In this document: positions 16,181 through 23,762 of the stretch, piece after piece | How positions within the stretch are numbered: the first letter of the stretch is position 1 | Layout of the letters: each line of letters opens with the position of its first letter | Origin: an uncultured Paracoccaceae bacterium | GTDB lineage: Bacteria > Pseudomonadota > Alphaproteobacteria > Rhodobacterales > Rhodobacteraceae | Direction of reading: 5' to 3' | Assembly: GCA_903930735.1 (NCBI GenBank) | Contig: CAIYZT010000150.1 | Location: 1-32,216, forward strand | DNA: 32,216 bases | The notes under the pieces: generated by a model | Told to the model about the DNA's origin: nothing | The model's database searches: none | What the model saw: the letters and a program-made list of their open reading frames with translations, nothing else | Made by a program: the position numbers and the translations under genes

Positions 16181-17482
16181 TTACAGCCCGAGCCTGTCGC
16201 GCATCGAGTACCAGGTCATCGCCAGCACCAGCAGCGGCCAGCGCAGTGCAACACCCCCCGGGAAACGGTGCTGCGGCAGGCTGGCCATCAGATCGAACCG
16301 CTCGGCGGTGCCGGCCACGGCTTCGGCAATCAACTTGCCCGCGAGGGTTGCCATCGCCACCCCATGCCCCGAATAGCCCGACGCCGAAAACACCCCCGGC
16401 GCGGGCCGGGTGAAACAGGGCATCCGGTTCATCGTGATCGCAAGCGTCCCGCCCCAGGCATAGTCGATCTTGACGTCGGCCAGGTCCGGATAGACCTGCA
16501 GCATGGGCTTGCGCACGGCTTTCAAGACATCACCAAACTTGTAGCCATAGCTTTCGCCGCCGCCAAAAAGCAGGCGGTTATCCTCTGACAGGCGCCAGTA
16601 GTTCACCACGAATTTGCTGTCCGCGACCGCCACCGGCTCGGACAAAACCTGCGCCGCGCGGGCGCCCAAGGGTTCGGTGGCAAGGATAAAGTTATTGATT
16701 GGCATGACCTTAGCCGCAACCTCGGCATTCAGTTGTCCCAGATATCCGTTGCCCGCCAAAATCACATGATCGCAAACCACATGGCCTGAGGCGGTATGCA
16801 CCACCGGCTTTTGCCCTGGCTCGACGCGCAGAACCTCGGATCCTTCATGGATCTGCGCCCCTGCACCCGCCGCCGCCCGCGCCAGCCCGATGGCATAGTT
16901 CAAAGGATGCAGGTGCCCCGCGCCCCGGTCAATCTCGCCGCCCTTATAGACGCCCGAGGGGACCAGCCGCGCCATGGCGTCCCGGTCCAGCGGCTCGATA
17001 TGGGGATAGTCATAATCGCGGCGCAGCTTGTCGCCGTAGGCATGGGTACCCTTCACCTCGGCATCGGTCCAGCAGGCATGGGCGACGCCTGGATAGAAGG
17101 TGACCGGCATGGCATGGTCCCTGATCAGCGATTTGACCAGCGCCTTGGCCTCTTCGGCCAGATCCCAAAGCCGGCGCGCGTCCCGGCTGCCAACCCTGTC
17201 TTCGACCCAAGTTTGATCCTGGCGCATCCCCGTTCCGACCTGGCCCCCGTTTCGCCCCGAGGCGCCAAAGCCAACGCGGTGCGCCTCGAGCACGATGACC
17301 GAGTAGCCCCGTTGCGCCAGATGAAGCGCCGCAGACAGGCCGGTATATCCAGCCCCGACGATGCAGACATCCGCCCGATGCGCGCCTTGCAGGGCCGCGA
17401 ACGGGGCCAGTTCCGTGCGAGTCGCATTGTAGTATGAGCCCGGATATTGCCCGGCTTGATCGTTCACATGCAGCAGGTTCAT
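16181..17482 (-). CDS. puuB: PuuB-like gamma-glutamylputrescine oxidase (FAD-dependent)
   Basis: A 433-residue DAO-family flavoenzyme. The FAD dinucleotide fold is near the N-terminus (VCIVGAGYTGLSAALHLAQRG, GxGxxG at about residues 36-41), then GRNGGQVGTGMRQ, and the C-terminal FAD-contact region GVFSASGYSGHGVAMATLAGKL. PuuB proteins oxidise gamma-glutamylputrescine to the aldehyde in putrescine catabolism. The ATG at 17482 overlaps the stop of the upstream ligase gene by 1 nt (TGATG), so the two are translationally coupled; an in-frame earlier start at 17515 would run into that gene. No PuuC aldehyde dehydrogenase is next to it. The substrate could be another N-methyl or gamma-glutamyl amine. 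Confidence 0.85.
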   Translation of the reverse strand: MNLLHVNDQAGQYPGSYYNATRTELAPFAALQGAHRADVCIVGAGYTGLSAALHLAQRGYSVIVLEAHRVGFGASGRNGGQVGTGMRQDQTWVEDRVGSRDARRLWDLAEEAKALVKSLIRDHAMPVTFYPGVAHACWTDAEVKGTHAYGDKLRRDYDYPHIEPLDRDAMARLVPSGVYKGGEIDRGAGHLHPLNYAIGLARAAAGAGAQIHEGSEVLRVEPGQKPVVHTASGHVVCDHVILAGNGYLGQLNAEVAAKVMPINNFILATEPLGARAAQVLSEPVAVADSKFVVNYWRLSEDNRLLFGGGESYGYKFGDVLKAVRKPMLQVYPDLADVKIDYAWGGTLAITMNRMPCFTRPAPGVFSASGYSGHGVAMATLAGKLIAEAVAGTAERFDLMASLPQHRFPGGVALRWPLLVLAMTWYSMRDRLGL

Positions 17483-18837
17483 CAGACGTTCAACAGCAGG
17501 TGCTCCCGCTCCCATGGGCTGATGACTTGCAGGAACTCTTTGTATTCATTGCGCTTTACAGATTCGTAAACCGCGATAAACTCGGTTCCCATCACCTCTT
17601 TCAACGATTCATCCTCGTCCAGAAGATCCAGGGCATCGCCCATGTTCACCGGGATATCGTCATTGTCGATATAGGCGGAGCCGGAAAACTCAGGGCGCGG
17701 CGCGCGTTTTTCCATAAGGCCCAAATAGCCGCAGGCGAGCGTCGCCGCGATCCCCAGATAAGGATTGCAATCCATGCCGGGCAGGCGGTTTTCCACCCGC
17801 CGCGCGGCGGGGCTGCTGATGGGAATCCGCAGGCCGGTGGTGCGGTTGTCGCGGCCCCATTCCAGATTGATGGGCGCGGCAAAATCCGGAACGTAGCGCC
17901 GGTAGCTGTTCACATAAGGTGCCAGCAGCGCGATCGCGCCGGTCAGATGGTTTTGCATGCCGCCGATAAAGTGTAAAAAGGCCTCGGTTTCTTCGCCCTT
18001 TTTGCCTGAAAAGATGTTCTTGCCGGTCTTGCTGTCCACGACTGAGGTATGGATATGCATCGCCGATCCTGGCTCGCCCGCGATGGGTTTGGCCATGAAA
18101 GTGGCAAAGCAATCATGCCGCAAAGCTGCCTCGCGGATCAGGCGTTTGAAGAAGAACACGTCATCGGCCAGACGGATCGGATCGCCATGCGCGAGGTTCA
18201 ACTCGATCTGCCCCGCGCCACCTTCTTGCAGGATGCCGTCGATCTCCAGACCCTGCGCCTCGGCGAAATCATAGATATCGTCGATCACCTTGCCGTATTC
18301 ATCGATGGCCGACAGCGAATAGGCCTGCTTGCCCGCCGCCCTGCGACCCGAACGGCCCATCGGCGGGATCACTGGCTGATTGGGGTCGATGTTGCGGGCG
18401 GTCAGGAAGAACTCCATCTCGGGGGCAACGACCGGGGTCCAGCCCTGATCGGCATAAAGCTTCATAATCCGGCGCAGCACGTTGCGCGGCGCGTAGGGGA
18501 TCAGATTGCCCTCCTGATCCTTGGCGTCATGGATCACCTGCAAGGTCACGTCAGCCGTCCAGGGGGCGGCGGTGGCGGTGGTGAAATCCGGTTCCAGAAT
18601 CATGTCCGGTTCGGTGAAGGCGTCAAAGGGATTGTCGGCCCATTCCCCGGTGATGGTTTGCAAAAAGATTGAATTCGGCAGGAAGTAATTGGTTTGATGC
18701 GCGAATTTCGCGGCGGGCATCGCCTTGCCGCGCGCGACCCCGGCAATATCGCCGATCACGCATTCCACCTCATCTACGCGCCGGTCGCCGATATAGTCAC
18801 GGGCTGCCTCAGGCAGCTGGTCGGTCCACTTGGACAT
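17482..18837 (-). CDS. puuA: Glutamine-synthetase-like gamma-glutamyl-amine ligase (PuuA-type)
   Basis: A 451-residue type I glutamine-synthetase-fold ligase. Catalytic segments: VAPEMEFFL (metal Glu), ILQEGGAGQIELNL, GSAMHIHTSV (His) and EWGRDNRTTGLRIPIS (Arg), then RRVENRLPGMDCNPYL. PuuA-type enzymes join glutamate to putrescine or other amines. True GlnA is typically longer with a different adenylylation loop, which is absent here. I use the ATG at 18837 (MSKWTDQ); a GTG at 18846 is the alternative, and neither has a strong Shine-Dalgarno. It directly precedes the PuuB-like gene, and this pairing supports an amine-catabolic role. Confidence 0.85.
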   Translation of the reverse strand: MSKWTDQLPEAARDYIGDRRVDEVECVIGDIAGVARGKAMPAAKFAHQTNYFLPNSIFLQTITGEWADNPFDAFTEPDMILEPDFTTATAAPWTADVTLQVIHDAKDQEGNLIPYAPRNVLRRIMKLYADQGWTPVVAPEMEFFLTARNIDPNQPVIPPMGRSGRRAAGKQAYSLSAIDEYGKVIDDIYDFAEAQGLEIDGILQEGGAGQIELNLAHGDPIRLADDVFFFKRLIREAALRHDCFATFMAKPIAGEPGSAMHIHTSVVDSKTGKNIFSGKKGEETEAFLHFIGGMQNHLTGAIALLAPYVNSYRRYVPDFAAPINLEWGRDNRTTGLRIPISSPAARRVENRLPGMDCNPYLGIAATLACGYLGLMEKRAPRPEFSGSAYIDNDDIPVNMGDALDLLDEDESLKEVMGTEFIAVYESVKRNEYKEFLQVISPWEREHLLLNV

Positions 18838-18863
18838 TTTCCACACTTTGTTTATACGGGTTA

Positions 18864-18888
18864 CCCCGGGGGCATCAGGCCCCCGGGG
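18864..18888 (-). promoter_or_regulatory. Hairpin overlapping the amidotransferase stop codon
   Basis: Perfect 10-bp stem (CCCCGGGGGC / GCCCCCGGGG) with a 5-nt loop spanning the stop codon of the amidotransferase gene, 27 nt before the next ligase start. It has no T-run. It may protect the upstream message or reduce read-through into the puuA-like gene. Confidence 0.55.
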
Positions 18889-19573
18889 AAGCTTGTGAGT
18901 TTGGGTTCTTGAAAAAGGTGGCTATCTGCCGGGCGATGGTCCGGTCGGCCAGATCATCCTCCAGCCGCGCCGCCGCCGCCGCCATGACATCGTCGGGAAC
19001 CAGACCTTTTCCCCTTGTCTTCATCAATCCATCGACGAATTCAGGACGAAATTCGGGATGCGCCTGCACGGTCAGCGCGTGGCCGGGATAGAGCAGCGCC
19101 GCATTGGTGCAAAAGTCGTTGGTGGCGATCACTTTGGCACCGTTTGGCACCCTTGTAATTTGGTCGCGGTGCCAGGCGTTGAGCACGAGGGTCTCGCCGC
19201 CAAAGTCATAATCTGTTGCTCCGATGGCCCAGCCGCCATCGAAACGTTCGACCTTGCCTCCCATCGCTTGGGCGATGATCTGATGGCCAAAACAGACCCC
19301 GACCATCGGCACCGTCCCGGCAAAGCAATCGCGGATGAACTGTTCGAGCGGCGGGATAAAGGGATGATCCTCGTAAACGCCGTGGCGCGATCCGGTGATC
19401 AGCCAGCCATCGCAAGCCTTGATATCGGCCGGAAACTGCCCCTCGATCACGCGATAGGTCTGAAAGGTAAAGCCCTGCCCGTCCAGCAACCGGGCAAACA
19501 TATCCGGATAATCCCCCATCTGCGGCGCGAGCGCCTCGGGGGCCAATCCGGTTTGAAGAATGCCGATCAACAT
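18875..19573 (-). CDS. Class I glutamine-amidotransferase-like hydrolase
   Basis: A 232-residue protein of the GATase1 fold in the stand-alone, GMP-synthase-like branch. The nucleophile is Cys94 (GVCFGHQ), with His172 and Glu174 (QAHPEF). In puu pathways a GATase1 protein (PuuD) cleaves gamma-glutamyl-GABA. Here the motif is GxCFGHQ rather than the PuuD-type GxCRG, so it is a different subfamily, and a gamma-glutamyl hydrolase role is an inference from context. It lies between two glutamine-synthetase-like genes on the same strand. The C-terminal tail (NPNSQASPGA) is encoded partly by the hairpin sequence. Confidence 0.85.
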   Translation of the reverse strand: MLIGILQTGLAPEALAPQMGDYPDMFARLLDGQGFTFQTYRVIEGQFPADIKACDGWLITGSRHGVYEDHPFIPPLEQFIRDCFAGTVPMVGVCFGHQIIAQAMGGKVERFDGGWAIGATDYDFGGETLVLNAWHRDQITRVPNGAKVIATNDFCTNAALLYPGHALTVQAHPEFRPEFVDGLMKTRGKGLVPDDVMAAAAARLEDDLADRTIARQIATFFKNPNSQASPGA

Positions 19574-19656
19574 GGGTAGGGTCCAGACTTTTGATGCTCC
19601 GAGGGTAGTCCAGCGCCCCCCTCATCCGTCAAGGGGGATGCTTGCCAGGCTTGGCC

Positions 19657-19724
19657 ACGATTTTCCTTCGAAAAATCAGGCCCATTCTGCGATGCCCGCC
19701 CCTGATTTTTCGAAGGAAAATCGT
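19657..19724. repeat. 24-bp perfect inverted repeat between ligase 2 and the amidotransferase
   Basis: Arms ACGATTTTCCTTCGAAAAAT(CAGG) at 19657-19680 and its exact complement at 19701-19724, separated by a GC-rich 20-nt loop. Each arm is itself nearly self-complementary around TTCGAA, so a cruciform or two small hairpins are also possible. It lies downstream of the second ligase gene and could act as a terminator in both directions, although no T-tract follows. I recall similar GATTTTTCGAAGGAAAATC-like repeats from roseobacter genomes, which would make it a dispersed repeat. Confidence 0.75.
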
Positions 19725-19753
19725 TGGGGCGGGTTTAGGGTCAACCTACGGGA

Positions 19754-21094
19754 TCAGACCGTATCGAGATAAAGCTCTACCCGTTCCTGATCCGACAGCT
19801 CGCCAATGTAATGCAATTCCTGGCGCTTGGTCGAGATCAGATTCTTGATCAGCTCGGGATGGATGAACCGCGATACGATCTCGCTACTTTCCAGCGCGTC
19901 AATCGCCTGTTCCCAGCCTTCTGGGATCTGCGGAAGACCTTCAACGGCATAGGCATTGCCCACCACCGGGCTCGGCGGTTCGATCTGTCTCTCGATCCCG
20001 TCCAGAGCTGCGCCCAAAATGGCCGCGAGCATCAGATAGGGGTTCACATCCCCGCCCGCGACCCGGTGTTCGATCCGCCGCGCGCTTGACGATCCGGCCG
20101 GAATTCGGATGGCCGACGTCCGGTTTTCATAGCCCCAGCAAATCGCCGTGGGTGCATGTTTGCCCGGCACCAGCCGCTCATAGCTGTTTTGATGCGGCGC
20201 AAAGATCAACGTGGAATCATGCATCGCGTTCAGGCAGCCACCCACCGCATGTTTCATCATCGCCGTGCCCTTAGGCCCGCCACTGTCAAACACGTTGTCA
20301 CCCTTTTCGTCGATGATGCTGAAATGGGTGTGCAGGCCCGATCCGGAATATTCCGGATAGGGTTTGGCCATGAAGGAGGCCGCAAAGCCGTGCCGCCGCG
20401 CCAGACCCTTGACTAGCATCTTAAAGAGCCAGGCATCATCCGCCGCGCGCAAAGCGTCGTCGCAATGCATCAAGTTGACCTCGAACTGCCCTAGACCGGT
20501 TTCCGAGGTCGAGGTATCGGCAGGAATATCCATGGCCTCGCAGGCGTCGTACAGATCGGTAAAGAAGGTGTCGAAGGCATCGAGCGCCCGGATCGACAGC
20601 GTCTCAGCCGCCTTGCGTCGCTTGCCTGAACGTGGCGAGGCCGGAACCTGCATCGTCTTGCCCGAATCGTCGATCAGGAAAAATTCCAGCTCGATGGCGC
20701 AGACCGGCGTCAGCCCGCGTGCCTTGAACCGGTCCACGACTGCGCGCAATGCGTGGCGCGGATCGCCCTCGTAAGGCGTGCCGTTTTCGCGGAACATCCA
20801 GATCGGCAAAAGCGCCGTAGGAGCCTCCAGCCAAGGCATCGGCATGAATCCGCGCTCAGTCGGCTTCAGCACCCCGTCCTGATCGCCCTGTTCAAACACC
20901 AAAGGGCTGTCGTCGATATCTTCGCCCCAGATATCAAGGCTGAGGACCGAAAACGGAAACCGGGTTCCGTCCTTTACAACCTTGTCTGCGTAGCGTGTCG
21001 GCACGCGCTTGCCGCGCGCCTGTCCGTTCAAATCCGCAGCGGCCACGCGAATGGTTCGCACGTCCGGATGCTTTCTTAACCAGTCTTTCATCAT
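19754..21094 (-). CDS. Second glutamine-synthetase-like ligase (PuuA-type)
   Basis: A 446-residue protein with the same fold as the ligase at 17482-18837 but clearly diverged: IELEFFLIDD, SETGLGQFEVNL, GSGLHTHFSII, ENRTSAIRIPAG and RRIEHRVAGGDVNPYL. It keeps all catalytic residues. Two PuuA paralogues around one amidotransferase suggest two amine substrates or two steps. The start is uncertain: GTG at 21100, ATG at 21094 or 21091, all without a good Shine-Dalgarno on this strand. The region upstream (21095-21241) holds two TTGATCAA palindromes and probably the promoter of the whole ligase-oxidase operon. Confidence 0.88.
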   Translation of the reverse strand: MMKDWLRKHPDVRTIRVAAADLNGQARGKRVPTRYADKVVKDGTRFPFSVLSLDIWGEDIDDSPLVFEQGDQDGVLKPTERGFMPMPWLEAPTALLPIWMFRENGTPYEGDPRHALRAVVDRFKARGLTPVCAIELEFFLIDDSGKTMQVPASPRSGKRRKAAETLSIRALDAFDTFFTDLYDACEAMDIPADTSTSETGLGQFEVNLMHCDDALRAADDAWLFKMLVKGLARRHGFAASFMAKPYPEYSGSGLHTHFSIIDEKGDNVFDSGGPKGTAMMKHAVGGCLNAMHDSTLIFAPHQNSYERLVPGKHAPTAICWGYENRTSAIRIPAGSSSARRIEHRVAGGDVNPYLMLAAILGAALDGIERQIEPPSPVVGNAYAVEGLPQIPEGWEQAIDALESSEIVSRFIHPELIKNLISTKRQELHYIGELSDQERVELYLDTV

Positions 21095-21186
21095 GATCAC
21101 TTAAGGAGGCTTATGACCCACCCGCGCCAGCGCCCCAAAAGGTCCGGCTTGCAGGTTAGCGGATCATGCCCTTGACCCTTTCCCTG

Positions 21187-21234
21187 TTTGATCAACGGCG
21201 CCAAGCCTGGTGGCCCGCACAATTTGATCAAATT
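21187..21234. promoter_or_regulatory. Paired TTGATCAA palindromes upstream of the ligase operon
   Basis: TTTGATCAA at 21187-21195 and the perfect 14-bp palindrome AATTTGATCAAATT at 21221-21234, with centres 36 bp apart. They lie about 95-140 bp upstream of the second ligase start, in the only sizeable gap between the ABC transporter genes and the ligase operon. This arrangement fits a dimeric repressor binding two sites. No regulator gene of the amine cluster is in the window. The regulator is unknown. Confidence 0.5.
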
Positions 21235-21241
21235 CAGCCTA

Positions 21242-22069
21242 CTATCGGATCAGCCCCGCGCGCAAGCGAATTCTGCTGCGTTGGTTTTGGGGAACATAGC
21301 GGTTTAAATGCCGGTTGATGCGGCCGAAGACAAAGGTCACCAGCAGGGTCAGCAGGATGAAATAGAAGGCGATGATCGGATAGGGGACGAAGGGGTTAAA
21401 GGTCTTGTCGGCAAAGTAGTTTGCATAATAGAGCGCATCGCCCTTTTGGCCAAAGGCCGGAAAAGACGAGAAAAAAACCAAGGTAGTAGCGTGAAAGAGA
21501 AAGATCGCCTCATTGGTATAGGCAGGCCATCCTAGGCGCAGCATGGTAGGCCATTGGATGCGCCGGAACTTTTGCCAACCGGTGATACCATAGGCCTCCG
21601 CTGCCTCAAGATCGCCCTTGGGAATCGAGCGCAGCGCTCCAAAAAAGATTTCCGCTGAATAGGCGGCGGTGTTCAAAAACATCACAAACAGCGCCCCGGC
21701 CCAGGCTTTGGTGGTCCAGCTGGTAGCGATGGTCAGCCCAAAGACCTCGATTCCCGCCCGAGGCAGCAAGACCAGAGTCTCGTAGGCCAAGAAGAATTGG
21801 ATAAACAATGGCGAGCCGCGGAACACGAAAACGAACCATTCGGCGGGTTTGCGGGTCCAGGGGCTGTGCGAGGCCTTGGCCAGCGCAAGGGCATTGGCCA
21901 GAACAAAGCCGGCAATCAGCGCCAGCGCGCCGAAATAGATGTTCCAGATCATGCCGGAGCCGATCAGCGTGAACTGCTGGCACAAAGTGAAATCCGATTT
22001 TGGCAAGAGATTCTCGCCAATCCCGATCGAGCGTAGCCCGTAAGCTTGGATGGTTTCAAAACAGGTCAT
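21242..22069 (-). CDS. ABC transporter permease, polar/basic amino acid type (HisM-like)
   Basis: A 275-residue inner-membrane permease with several hydrophobic segments and the EAA-loop signature of the HisQM family (EAAEAYGITGWQKFRRIQWPTMLRLGWPAYTNE, about residues 165-197). The ATG at 22069 overlaps the stop of the upstream permease by 4 nt (ATGA), which fixes the start; the ORF extends further upstream only inside that gene. It forms the transmembrane channel with the partner permease. It is the last gene of a four-gene transporter operon (ATPase, binding protein, permease, permease). Substrate by family: basic or polar amino acids or opines, possibly amines given the neighbours. Confidence 0.92.
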   Translation of the reverse strand: MTCFETIQAYGLRSIGIGENLLPKSDFTLCQQFTLIGSGMIWNIYFGALALIAGFVLANALALAKASHSPWTRKPAEWFVFVFRGSPLFIQFFLAYETLVLLPRAGIEVFGLTIATSWTTKAWAGALFVMFLNTAAYSAEIFFGALRSIPKGDLEAAEAYGITGWQKFRRIQWPTMLRLGWPAYTNEAIFLFHATTLVFFSSFPAFGQKGDALYYANYFADKTFNPFVPYPIIAFYFILLTLLVTFVFGRINRHLNRYVPQNQRSRIRLRAGLIR

Positions 22070-22947
22070 GCGCCGGCCCTGCGCATGGCTTCGCCAGCGG
22101 CGGTGGCCTGACCTTTGGATAGGTTGGCCGAGAGGCGGCCCAGCACTTTTTCGGAAATCTTTGTCATTGTCAGGTAGAAAATCAGCAGGCCGATGAAGTA
22201 GATCAGCCGCCAATCACCATGCGGATAGGCGTAGGACTGGGTTTTTGATCCGCCCAATTCGCGCGCGTAGTAGACGATATCTTCGACCCCCAGCAGGAAC
22301 AGCAGGGGCGTCGCCTTGATCAGGATCATCCACAGGTTCGACAGCCCCGGCAGGGCAAAAACCCACATCTGCGGCACCAGAATGCGGCGGAAAACCTGGG
22401 CGTGGCTCATCCCGTAAGCCTCGGCGGTTTCCAGCTGCGCCTTGGGCACGGCCTGCATCGCGCCGAACATGACATTCGCGGTAAAGGCGCCAAAGACGAT
22501 GGCAAAGGTGACCACCGCCAGCGCGAAACCATAGGCATTATGCCAAAAGGCCGAGGAGGCGCCCAAAGGCACTTTGGCCTCCTGACAGACCCGAAACTCC
22601 AGCCCCTGCCAAGGCCAGAGGGATCCGGCGGGGCAGACGGCAAGGCTTTTCAGATATTCGATGCCCTGATCCAGCGCGATCACGAAAAACAGGAAAAAGA
22701 TGATGTCCGGGATGCCGCGCACCATGGCGATATAGGTCTTGCCAATGATCCGCAGCGCCAAGACCTGCGAGCGTGCCGCCGTCGCACCGCCAAATCCCAG
22801 CGCCAATGCGCAGGGCGCGGTGATAACAAGTAGCAGGATGACCGTCAGAAATGAGCCATAAAAATCAAGATGCTTGCCGGATGTCAGATAGCAAAAGGCC
22901 CAAGTCAGCCCCTCTATCGTTTTTGGATCGGCGCAAACGGCAAACAT
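22066..22947 (-). CDS. ABC transporter permease, polar/basic amino acid type (HisQ-like)
   Basis: A 293-residue permease. Hydrophobic segments near residues 30-52, 70-95, 140-165, 200-222 and 250-270; the EAA loop reads ETAEAYGMSHAQVFRRILVPQMWVFALPGLSN. It is longer than most HisQ proteins because of an insert around residues 100-135 (AVCPAGSLWPWQGLEFRVCQ), which has two cysteines and may be a periplasmic loop. It follows the binding-protein gene after 58 bp that include a strong hairpin, and it overlaps the next permease by 4 nt. Confidence 0.92.
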   Translation of the reverse strand: MFAVCADPKTIEGLTWAFCYLTSGKHLDFYGSFLTVILLLVITAPCALALGFGGATAARSQVLALRIIGKTYIAMVRGIPDIIFFLFFVIALDQGIEYLKSLAVCPAGSLWPWQGLEFRVCQEAKVPLGASSAFWHNAYGFALAVVTFAIVFGAFTANVMFGAMQAVPKAQLETAEAYGMSHAQVFRRILVPQMWVFALPGLSNLWMILIKATPLLFLLGVEDIVYYARELGGSKTQSYAYPHGDWRLIYFIGLLIFYLTMTKISEKVLGRLSANLSKGQATAAGEAMRRAGA

Positions 22948-22969
22948 CGGTATTCCTTGGCGAAAAGGT

Positions 22970-22996
22970 GGCCCGCCCTTTGGTCTGGGGCGGGCC
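22970..22996 (-). terminator. Hairpin after the binding-protein gene (attenuator)
   Basis: Perfect 9-bp stem (GGCCCGCCC / GGGCGGGCC) with a 9-nt loop, 9 nt after the binding-protein stop; in the transcribed direction it is followed by ACCTTTTCG. Such hairpins behind periplasmic binding protein genes commonly stabilise that part of the mRNA and reduce expression of the permeases. Confidence 0.7.
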
Positions 22997-23005
22997 GGGA
23001 GGGAT

Positions 23006-23731
23006 TTACCAGGACTTGGATTCGGGTCCGAAGTATTCCAGAATCAGCGCGTTCAGCGTGCCATCCTCCTTCATCGAGGTGATTGCCGCGTCGAATTTTT
23101 CGCGCATCGCATCGTCGCTGTCGCGGAAGGCCATGCCAACGCCGCCGCCGATGGATTCTTCACGCTCCATCAGCACCAAGGTGCCGCCCGATTCTGCTGC
23201 GATCGGCCGCAGGAAATCCTTGTCGGCCAGAACAGCGACCGCTTCGCCGTTCTTGACCGCAGCAACGGTTTCTTCGGGCGTGGCATATTCGACCACGGCC
23301 ATGCCGTTTTCAGCCACAAAGGCCGCCTGAATGGTCGAAGTTTGGGCCGCCACCGGGCCGCTCATCAAGTCGGTATCCATCGACAGGGCCAGATAGGCCG
23401 AGGAAGCCGGCGGGATATAGGCTTGGGTGAAATCGACGATCTCTTCACGCTCGGCGGTGATCGACATGCCGGCGATGATCACATCATAATTGCCCGACTG
23501 CAGGTTCGGAATGATGCTGTCCCACTCGTTTGTGGTCCATTCGCAGCTCAGTTCGGCGCGCTTGCACAGCTCGTCGCCGAACTTGCGCTCAAAGCCGTCA
23601 ACTTCGCCCGCGTCATTGATGAAGTTGTAGGGAGGATAGGCGCCCTCCGTGCCCAGACGCACAACGTCCTGCGCGGCGGCAAAGCCCGCGGAAAAGCCGA
23701 TCAAGGCAGTAGCAAGCATCAGTTTTTTCAT
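23006..23731 (-). CDS. Periplasmic amino-acid-binding protein (SBP_bac_3 type)
   Basis: A 241-residue periplasmic binding protein. Signal peptide MKKLMLATALIGFSAGFAAA-Q (cleavage expected near residue 20/21). The mature part begins VVRLGTEGAYPPYNFINDAGEVDGFE, the typical HisJ/ArgT-like ligand cleft, followed by GNYDVIIAGMSITAEREEIVDFTQAY, the family signature. Cysteines (ELCKRAELSCEW) match the disulphide seen in LAO-type binding proteins. The ATG at 23731 is preceded by GGGGAA; the longer ORF upstream belongs to the ATPase region. By family it binds lysine, arginine, ornithine or histidine; the neighbouring amine genes make cationic substrates attractive. The specificity is not decided by sequence. 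Confidence 0.93.
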   Translation of the reverse strand: MKKLMLATALIGFSAGFAAAQDVVRLGTEGAYPPYNFINDAGEVDGFERKFGDELCKRAELSCEWTTNEWDSIIPNLQSGNYDVIIAGMSITAEREEIVDFTQAYIPPASSAYLALSMDTDLMSGPVAAQTSTIQAAFVAENGMAVVEYATPEETVAAVKNGEAVAVLADKDFLRPIAAESGGTLVLMEREESIGGGVGMAFRDSDDAMREKFDAAITSMKEDGTLNALILEYFGPESKSW

Positions 23732-23762
23732 GATATTTCCCCGTTTTGAGTTGTCGTAAAGG

